Shown here piece after piece: positions 57,476 to 64,000 of a DNA stretch of 64,000 bases. Below the pieces are notes generated by a model. That model worked only from the letters and a program-made list of their open reading frames with translations. It was not told the origin of the DNA and made no database searches. This DNA comes from Flavobacteriaceae bacterium (GTDB lineage: Bacteria > Bacteroidota > Bacteroidia > Flavobacteriales > Flavobacteriaceae). The stretch spans positions 18,750 through 82,749 of the forward strand of contig JASBUG010000021.1 in the NCBI GenBank assembly GCA_030148025.1, in the 5' to 3' direction. Both the position numbers and the translations under genes were made by a program. Position 1 is the stretch's first letter. Each line of letters opens with the position of its first letter.

Positions 57476-60400
57476 CTAGTCAATTATGATTTTCTTACTA
57501 ATTACCCCTTTAGATGTGTTAAACTTTAAAACATAAACTCCCGAATTAACTCTAAGTGGAATTGTATTTTTATTAGGTAAAAGGTTTACTGTCTTTATTT
57601 CTTGTCCGATTAGGTTATAAACAGTAACATCAAACACATCAAAACTTGTTAGCTTTTTAATATTAATTTCAAACGTATCTTTATCGTAATACAAAATAAG
57701 GCTGTTGTCTAATTCAGCAGTGTCATCACCAAGTGTCTTACTTGTTTGGAACACCATACTAAACCTATCGTTATATACTCCTGGCTCAAGACTAATTTCA
57801 AAAGGAGATGTTTTAATATTATGAGCCCTTCCAGTTACATTGTCTCTTATATATGGCACTAAACCAGGATCTAAATTGACGAGTTCCTCGGCTGTAATTT
57901 TAATAAACCCTGCATTTTCAACCGCTAGACCTAATGGAAATTCTTGAGACAAAAGAAACTTGTTTACACCTTGAATTACAAACTTTCCGTCTTCTATAAT
58001 CCAATACATATCTTCCTCATTTAAATCTGAAATAAAAGCATCATACCCAAAATCAAAATCCATAGACGCATCAATGTTAGACCCTAACATTATTTGTCGG
58101 TAATAGCCTCCAGGAGATTGATATAATAATCTAACTTTTGGTAACTCGTTAATCGGCTCTTGATTAGCATCTGGTTTAATTTTAGTATTTCCAGAAGTTC
58201 TCATAAAAACTGATGACGCTGCAACTTCTTCAGTAACAAACACTCTCTGACTATTTTTAAATACCACATTACCTCCATCAACAGAACTAATTGGCACACC
58301 ATCATCATTATTAAACCCTTCTATAGCTGTAGACACGAAGAACCCTTGATTCACAGGGATATATTGTCCTGGAATTTTTGTACCTGTGGCTGGCCCTCCA
58401 GCATTTGAAGTACTATTTATTCTTGAATCATTTGAAATAGCAGCAACACCTCCAGTTAGATTTCTTGTGGCATATCCTCCAACATATTCTCTTAATAAAT
58501 GTGTATTTTCTTCACCAAAATGATCCCAAAAATATACTGCTCCATTAATAATGGTTCCATTTGTATTTGTGCCTCCGTCTGCAACACTCAAATTATCTAA
58601 GATAAACTCAGTCGCATCAATGGCTGAAGGGTAAGGGTTCCCTACCAGACGTTCTACATTACCCGAAGGATTTTGTGCAGTAACATTCTTATTCAGCGGT
58701 AATGTTATATCACCATTATTTGGCTTTCCTTTAAATACATAATTTTGAAATCCGGTAGCTAAATCTGTAGCTCCTGATGTCCCTTTCATTGTAAATCCTT
58801 CACCTGGAAGCAATGCAGATGTTTCATTTATTGAAGCCCAAGAAGCATAATTATCTGCTGGTCCATAAAATTTATACATCCAATACGTACTAATAGTTCT
58901 TGGTGTAGTTGGTGTATTAGAATCTGCTGCAGTATGCGAACTATTAAAGGTTATATTTTGATATGCGGCAGAATTAGTCCCATCAAACAATACTCCATTA
59001 GCTGAGCTATTAGCATTTGTACTAGCCACTCCTGTTCCACGTGTTGCACTATTCCCACTAATTGGACCGACCGATGATGACCAATAATTATAATTGAATC
59101 CATTTGAGGTTCCTTGCTGGTCTCGCTCTAAATATCCACCACTATCTTCGTCTAAGATACTTCCATCTTCTTGTATTAATTGCGATTCTCCAACCAGATC
59201 TATTACTCCGTCTAATTCTAAATAATGCGTAACTGTTAATGCTTGTCCTGAATTAGTTTCGTCTTGTGCATCAACCGGATCTGCAATCGTTAAAGTGCCA
59301 CTATTATTTTTTAGACCAAGAACAGTTATATCTCTATCACCAGAGGTAATATTATGATTTGTTTCTACGACATTCCAATCTATAACAGTAGTTCCATCTA
59401 TTCCAACAGAATTCGGTGGGTTATAAAATGAGTTCCCGCTCCAGGTACTAATATCTCCCCATACACCATCTGCTATAGATACATAAGGTGCTGGAATAGT
59501 TTGCTCGTCTACCAAACTCTTGTCTTTATCTAAATATTTAAGACGCAGAAAATTACGCTCATCTGTCAGTCCTTCTATAGTTGATCCATAAAAAGAATTA
59601 AAATCGTAATATGCTCGCAAATGACTCCACGTAATAGCATCTATTTCATTACTCGAGCTGGAATAAGGCATAGTTTTACCAGAAACATAATCGGTTCCAG
59701 CATTATCGAAACGTTCTACTTCCTGATTCATTAAATACTTTACTTGATCATGTGACAAACCAACATCCCAAACATAAACCTCATCTATCTCTCCCATAAA
59801 AGGATTTATTATGTTGTTTTTGTCTATATACACGGCACCTACCGAAAAACGATTGTAATTTGGTGAAGGGTGTGTAACATTTTGTTGTGATTTATCCAGA
59901 ATACCATCGATATATAAATAAATAGTACCACTATCGTACACAAAAGTAACCTGATGCCATTTGCCATCATTTAATGCTATTGTGGAGGTAAACTTAGGGG
60001 TCACACTATCATCGATCATAACTTCCACCTGTTCACTATCATTAAGTCTTAATTGTAATTTTTCACCTTTGGACATAATAGTTCTAGTACCCGCTGTTGA
60101 GGCTGTTTTAACCCAAGCAGATATTGTAAAATAATCTACATTTAAGTTTAAACTATATTCCCCTACTAGGTAATCGCCTGCTCCAATACTTACAGAACTA
60201 TCATTGATCACATTGGACGCTTTACCAAATGTGAAGTATTTTGTCCCATCAAAATCGTACCAGGTCTGAAGATTTGACCCTCCATCTGACTTTAAAGGAA
60301 TAACATCAATGATATCGGCATTTAAAAAGTTTTCGGTATCAGAAACTATTAATACATATTCTTCATCGGCACCTAGAGCAAATCCACTAAATGCAGCTGA

Positions 60401-62395
60401 AGGTATACTAACAAACACATTTTCAACATCGCCATTAACATCTTCTGAAGTTTCAACAATTTTCCACTCTCTATTAATTCGTGTAACTGTAGTTATTAAA
60501 TAAGGACTTAAAGTAAGTGTATTGCTTAATCCTGAAGTATATGTTGCATTATTACTACCCCAAACTAAAAAGTCTCCATTTTTCTTAAACTCGCTTGGGT
60601 TTGCAGAATTAGTCTCATAAATACTTCCTAATCCTATTGTAACATCGTTTACAAGATTTAATGACTTAGATTGTTTTTGATTTAAGTCTGAAATAGAATC
60701 TCGTCCAATACCAGCTATATCATAATTAAAACCAGTATTTGCACTAATATCCCAGATATTAGTATCGAAAGAGTTTTTATAATCTTTTTGCGCTTCATTT
60801 GAAGCCCCTAGAGTAATACCATATTTAATGGCTAAATACGATTCAATTTTATGACGTTCGGCATCAGTTACACGTTCAGCAAAAGTAAATATCTCAGCAA
60901 CTCGCCCATTTAAACTTCCTTGAATATCAAAGTTTTTACCTATCCAATATTCGGTTCCTAAAACTGGTGGCCCTGCTGTACCAACATTAGCATAAGCTAC
61001 ATCATTTGTTGAAGATGTTGCCAAAACCGCAGAATTATATAAAATATCTTGTCCAGTTGGCGAAGCAAACGCGTTATTTCTAACGTTAATAATACCTGCA
61101 TTCGAATATGTAGAATTTATTTCGGCCTCACCATTATATGTACCTGTTGGTGTAGGAACGTCTTGATTATACGATAATGTTTCGTTGGTAAATCTTGTTG
61201 AATAATCCCCAAAACCAATACCTGTAATATCACCAGCATTTCCAGAAGACACTCCGGCGAATATGGTATTTCTGGTTGATGCACTGGTCATAGTTGCATC
61301 GGGTATCATGACTATAAAAATATCATGACTATAAAAACCATTAGTTGTGTTATACATATATTGTTCTACACCAGCACCATCATTTTCAAATTTTATTACT
61401 GGGTTATAGTTTATATTATCTGCTGCTGTGTCTAAAAATGTTGGTTGATTAGCTCCTGTTGGTTGTTCTGCATTTTTTCCGTTAGTTCCATAATCTTCCC
61501 AAAGTGATACTTTAGAGCTTGTTTCGGTAATTCCTCTTGTTGTTTTTAACCATAATCTAAAATCTGAAACAACACCACCAGGTCCTGGGATTGTGAAATT
61601 AAATATCTCTGAACTTACAGTAAAAGTAAACGTTGTATTATCTGTATTATCTATACTTATTACAGATGTATTTGTCCCTGCTGTAAGAGGCGCATTGGCT
61701 GTAAAGGTGACATCAAAAACAATATAATAATATGGATCTAGTCCTAACCAAGGAATTATAAAAGGTGATGACACTACAAAATCTGGGTTAGAGCTTGTAA
61801 TAGCGTTAATGTCTAATGGACAGTTACCAATATTTGCAATGGCATAAGTTCGTGTAACAGATGCGCCTTCATCTACTATCCCGAAATAGGTCCCATTCTC
61901 AGCAGACGTAGTAACATCGCCATGGTTTATATCTCTAAAAGGCGTTCCTCCTAACACATATATTTCTGGCGATGAGTTTACTTCTAGTGTAAATGTAAAA
62001 TCTGCTTGATTTTTTATCTCTACTGTAATAAGTGTACTTGCTGTTGAACAGCTAAAGCTCATATTTTGCACTTCAAAATCCAGATACTTCTTTCCACCTC
62101 TACAACCGTATGGTTTTATATTTCGTTTAGGGTTATTAGGAGTAATATCGAAATCTGCAGTATTAGAAATATCTACATCTTGAATCTTTAGTTTTCCGCA
62201 ATTGGAAAAGTCGACATTTGTAATTCGGAAATCTACGCTTGTTCCTGCGTTTATAGTAACTGTTGAACCTTGGGTAACTTCGGCACCACCAATGATTTCT
62301 AATTTCATGGTTTGCGCGTTGCCAATAAAATTAAATAGCAATAGTATTGCTATCAACTTAAAAGCCAGTGTGCTAGGGATTTGGGCTTTTTTCAT
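57476..62395 (-). CDS. Large T9SS-secreted protein with choice-of-anchor D and LamG-type domains
   Basis: This 1639-residue protein has a signal peptide (ending GNAQ). It continues with a choice-of-anchor D-like domain (about 145-270, with YAIANIGNCPLDI), a DUF8202-like region (about 275-530, VVSDFRLWLKTTRGI) and a LamG/concanavalin domain (about 740-870, ISAWVKTASTAG and LYIDGILDKS). A beta-rich region of unknown type follows. The C terminus (about 1555-1639) is a T9SS type A sorting domain (FDVTVYNLIGQEI, SGVYVLKF, SKKIIID). It should be exported across the outer membrane as an adhesin or binding protein. No catalytic motif is seen. Confidence 0.93.
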   Translation of the reverse strand: MKKAQIPSTLAFKLIAILLLFNFIGNAQTMKLEIIGGAEVTQGSTVTINAGTSVDFRITNVDFSNCGKLKIQDVDISNTADFDITPNNPKRNIKPYGCRGGKKYLDFEVQNMSFSCSTASTLITVEIKNQADFTFTLEVNSSPEIYVLGGTPFRDINHGDVTTSAENGTYFGIVDEGASVTRTYAIANIGNCPLDINAITSSNPDFVVSSPFIIPWLGLDPYYYIVFDVTFTANAPLTAGTNTSVISIDNTDNTTFTFTVSSEIFNFTIPGPGGVVSDFRLWLKTTRGITETSSKVSLWEDYGTNGKNAEQPTGANQPTFLDTAADNINYNPVIKFENDGAGVEQYMYNTTNGFYSHDIFIVMIPDATMTSASTRNTIFAGVSSGNAGDITGIGFGDYSTRFTNETLSYNQDVPTPTGTYNGEAEINSTYSNAGIINVRNNAFASPTGQDILYNSAVLATSSTNDVAYANVGTAGPPVLGTEYWIGKNFDIQGSLNGRVAEIFTFAERVTDAERHKIESYLAIKYGITLGASNEAQKDYKNSFDTNIWDISANTGFNYDIAGIGRDSISDLNQKQSKSLNLVNDVTIGLGSIYETNSANPSEFKKNGDFLVWGSNNATYTSGLSNTLTLSPYLITTVTRINREWKIVETSEDVNGDVENVFVSIPSAAFSGFALGADEEYVLIVSDTENFLNADIIDVIPLKSDGGSNLQTWYDFDGTKYFTFGKASNVINDSSVSIGAGDYLVGEYSLNLNVDYFTISAWVKTASTAGTRTIMSKGEKLQLRLNDSEQVEVMIDDSVTPKFTSTIALNDGKWHQVTFVYDSGTIYLYIDGILDKSQQNVTHPSPNYNRFSVGAVYIDKNNIINPFMGEIDEVYVWDVGLSHDQVKYLMNQEVERFDNAGTDYVSGKTMPYSSSSNEIDAITWSHLRAYYDFNSFYGSTIEGLTDERNFLRLKYLDKDKSLVDEQTIPAPYVSIADGVWGDISTWSGNSFYNPPNSVGIDGTTVIDWNVVETNHNITSGDRDITVLGLKNNSGTLTIADPVDAQDETNSGQALTVTHYLELDGVIDLVGESQLIQEDGSILDEDSGGYLERDQQGTSNGFNYNYWSSSVGPISGNSATRGTGVASTNANSSANGVLFDGTNSAAYQNITFNSSHTAADSNTPTTPRTISTYWMYKFYGPADNYASWASINETSALLPGEGFTMKGTSGATDLATGFQNYVFKGKPNNGDITLPLNKNVTAQNPSGNVERLVGNPYPSAIDATEFILDNLSVADGGTNTNGTIINGAVYFWDHFGEENTHLLREYVGGYATRNLTGGVAAISNDSRINSTSNAGGPATGTKIPGQYIPVNQGFFVSTAIEGFNNDDGVPISSVDGGNVVFKNSQRVFVTEEVAASSVFMRTSGNTKIKPDANQEPINELPKVRLLYQSPGGYYRQIMLGSNIDASMDFDFGYDAFISDLNEEDMYWIIEDGKFVIQGVNKFLLSQEFPLGLAVENAGFIKITAEELVNLDPGLVPYIRDNVTGRAHNIKTSPFEISLEPGVYNDRFSMVFQTSKTLGDDTAELDNSLILYYDKDTFEINIKKLTSFDVFDVTVYNLIGQEIKTVNLLPNKNTIPLRVNSGVYVLKFNTSKGVISKKIIID

Positions 62396-62635
62396 TTCTA
62401 GTAATTTAGGGATTTTACTACCTTAAATATCGACGAAAGGTAATAAAAGTCCGTTAAACTTACTAAAAAAATGTTGAAATGCAAAAACAATTGAAAATTT
62501 AATGCCTAAAAAAACCTACACTTTTATGCTTTCTTCACAACAAAAATTAATCATCATAGATCATTTATTAAAAAAACGACACCAAAATTTAATACTTTAA
62601 AACTCATTTCAACACCTAAAAATTTAAACTGTAAT
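62396..62635. other. Divergent intergenic region
   Basis: The 240 bases between the T9SS protein and the DUF6624 gene are very AT-rich. I see no clear TAnnTTTG element or hairpin. Confidence 0.5.
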
Positions 62636-63310
62636 ATGAGTCATCAACTAGTAAAATTCCTATATCTTATTTTTTTTATTTCATGTTTCACAGCACGATC
62701 TCAAGTAAAAACACATTACGATTCAATAAAAAAAGAATTGGATTCTATCTATAAATTAGATCAGATGTATCGTTCTCATGAAGCTGCAGATTCACTTAAT
62801 CGTTTAGATCAAGCATCTCTTATAAAAGCGCTCGACCATTTAGATGACATTAACGCATCAAATCTTAAAAGGGTGACACAAATTATTGATCAATATGGTT
62901 GGTTAGGAATATCGGAAATTGGAAAACTAGGAAACACCACTTTATTTTTGGTAATACAACATTCAAGAGACCCAAAAGTATATGCCAATTATTTACCCTT
63001 GCTCATTTGCTCTGTTTTAGCTGGAGATACTCCTAAAAAATATTATGCCCTTCTTCAAGATGCATTATTAATAAAACAGGGGAAAATGCAAATTTACGGT
63101 ACTCAAAGACGCTATGACGAATCAACCAAAAAACTTTATGTAGATCTACTTATAGACCCTGACAATGTAGACAAAAGAAGAAAAAATGTAGGTCTAGGCT
63201 TAATTGCAGATTATATGAAAAAAGTGGATGTGATTTGGGATTTAGAAACCTTCAAAGTAGCGCAAAAACAACGCCTACAAAAGCTTAAAGAAAAAAATAA
63301 CGAACATTAA
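62636..63310 (+). CDS. DUF6624 exported protein
   Basis: This 224-residue protein has a signal peptide (ending TARSQ) and a helical DUF6624-type domain: IKKELDSIYKLDQMYR, VTQIIDQYGWLGISEIGKLGN and TTLFLVIQHSRDPKVYANYLPLL. A tryptophan and histidine pattern is conserved in the family, whose role is unknown. Its end overlaps the convergent hydrolase gene by four bases. Confidence 0.85.
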   Translation: MSHQLVKFLYLIFFISCFTARSQVKTHYDSIKKELDSIYKLDQMYRSHEAADSLNRLDQASLIKALDHLDDINASNLKRVTQIIDQYGWLGISEIGKLGNTTLFLVIQHSRDPKVYANYLPLLICSVLAGDTPKKYYALLQDALLIKQGKMQIYGTQRRYDESTKKLYVDLLIDPDNVDKRRKNVGLGLIADYMKKVDVIWDLETFKVAQKQRLQKLKEKNNEH

Positions 63311-64000
63311 ACACCAAAATTTTCAGTAACAATCTGCCTTACTTTTTTGTTTAAATGTTTCATTGAATTATAACTAGTGTGTTCTAAAACAATAACCACC
63401 AAATCGTCATCTAAATAATATGTAAGACCTGTACTAAAACCGTTCCATCTTCCATGATGATAGATCGTGTTTTCATTTTTGGGGTCTATTCTAAACCCAA
63501 ATCCATATGGTACCTTTCTTCCTCTAACAGTTTCACCATTAGTGTACATTAGCTCTAATGATTCTTTAGAAAGTAACTTTTCATTATTTAAGGCAAGGGT
63601 CCATTTTAATAGATCTTCACCTGTAGCATAAACGTTTTTATCACCAACTATGGCATCATTCACTGAGCCTCTAATTTTAAGGTGCCTCCATCCTCTATAT
63701 AATCTGTAACCAGTTAATTGATTTTCTCTTACCTCATCATTTTCAAAACTGTAAACATATGAGTTACACATCTCTAAAGGATCAAAAATGTTCTTTTGCA
63801 AAAAATCACCAAAACTAGTACCAGATATCTTTTCAACAATAGACGCCAACACAAAATATCCAGTATTAGAATAATCAAATCTATATCCAGGTTTAAAATA
63901 ACGTTGCACATTACTTGTTGCTAATAATGACATCATCTCACTATTAGTAGGCGCATTTTTCTGCTTCCATTTATGTTCTGCTACCCAAAAATAATTTGGT
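63307..64000 (-). CDS. Serine hydrolase (beta-lactamase-like class C family), C-terminal part cut by the window edge
   Basis: The frame stays open beyond an internal ATG at 63936 up to base 64000 (for example NYFWVAEHKWKQKNAPT), so the real start lies outside. The visible part shows the YSNTGYFVLASIVEKISG segment with the second active-site motif (YxN) of PF00144, and a C-terminal HHGRWNGFSTGLTYY motif equivalent to the third. The SxxK motif is expected outside the window. Such proteins are esterases, DD-peptidases or D-amino-peptidases. Substrate unknown. Confidence 0.9.
   Translation of the reverse strand, partial: PNYFWVAEHKWKQKNAPTNSEMMSLLATSNVQRYFKPGYRFDYSNTGYFVLASIVEKISGTSFGDFLQKNIFDPLEMCNSYVYSFENDEVRENQLTGYRLYRGWRHLKIRGSVNDAIVGDKNVYATGEDLLKWTLALNNEKLLSKESLELMYTNGETVRGRKVPYGFGFRIDPKNENTIYHHGRWNGFSTGLTYYLDDDLVVIVLEHTSYNSMKHLNKKVRQIVTENFGV

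Overview
The window comes from a marine-type member of the Flavobacteriaceae (Bacteroidota). The DNA is AT-rich. It carries a SusC/SusD pair, many lipoproteins, a type IX secretion (T9SS) C-terminal sorting domain, and Bacteroidota-style promoters (TAnnTTTG at -7). Shine-Dalgarno sequences are scarce and several genes start with TTG. No rRNA, tRNA, CRISPR array, insertion sequence or prophage was seen.

Region 1 (1-21518) is a galactoside utilization locus. A SusD (cut by the left edge) and SusC pair points left. A divergent GntR regulator heads a tightly packed operon to the right: aldose 1-epimerase, GH63-like glucosidase lipoprotein, GH2 beta-galactosidase, a kinase/M23/aminotransferase fusion, a second GH2 beta-galactosidase, sodium-solute symporter, galK, galT and a small NTF2-like lipoprotein. 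A palindromic operator candidate overlaps the regulator's own promoter. galE is not present.

Region 2 (21519-35216) begins with a STAS protein and a GNAT acetyltransferase. It continues with a leftward hydroxyproline and proline-peptide cluster: a DapA-like deaminase, DUF1272 zinc protein, ketoglutarate semialdehyde dehydrogenase, DUF885 metallopeptidase lipoprotein, 4-hydroxyproline epimerase, dipeptidyl-peptidase IV-like enzyme, D-hydroxyproline dehydrogenase and two M24 Xaa-Pro peptidases, with a divergent AraC regulator. All four steps from trans-4-hydroxy-L-proline to 2-oxoglutarate are encoded.

Regions 1 and 2 read together suggest the main hypothesis of this report: a collagen-use island. 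Collagen is rich in hydroxyproline and carries Glc-alpha-1,2-Gal-beta-O-hydroxylysine. The window has a candidate alpha-glucosidase (GH63), beta-galactosidases (GH2), the galactose pathway except galE, a fused candidate hydroxylysine kinase and phospholyase, proline-specific peptidases and complete hydroxyproline breakdown. This is inference from gene content; no collagenase is visible.

Region 3 (35273-50576) is mostly housekeeping: a duplicated-domain secreted protein, PhnA-like protein, YjbR-like protein, DUF4230, cyclase, hemW, ruvC, an outer membrane barrel, a flippase-like membrane protein, GT2, a Bax-inhibitor-like protein, TonB-C-like lipoprotein, TPR protein and esterase. It ends with a blaI/M56 pair whose regulator sits beside three identical-arm palindromes and whose peptidase carries three TonB-C-like repeats.

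Region 4 (50577-64000) holds a LuxR-type response regulator and TPR histidine kinase, a tiny secreted peptide, a FAD/Fe-S D-2-hydroxyacid dehydrogenase, a candidate small RNA on the plus strand, a 1639-residue T9SS-secreted protein, a DUF6624 protein and a serine hydrolase cut by the right edge.
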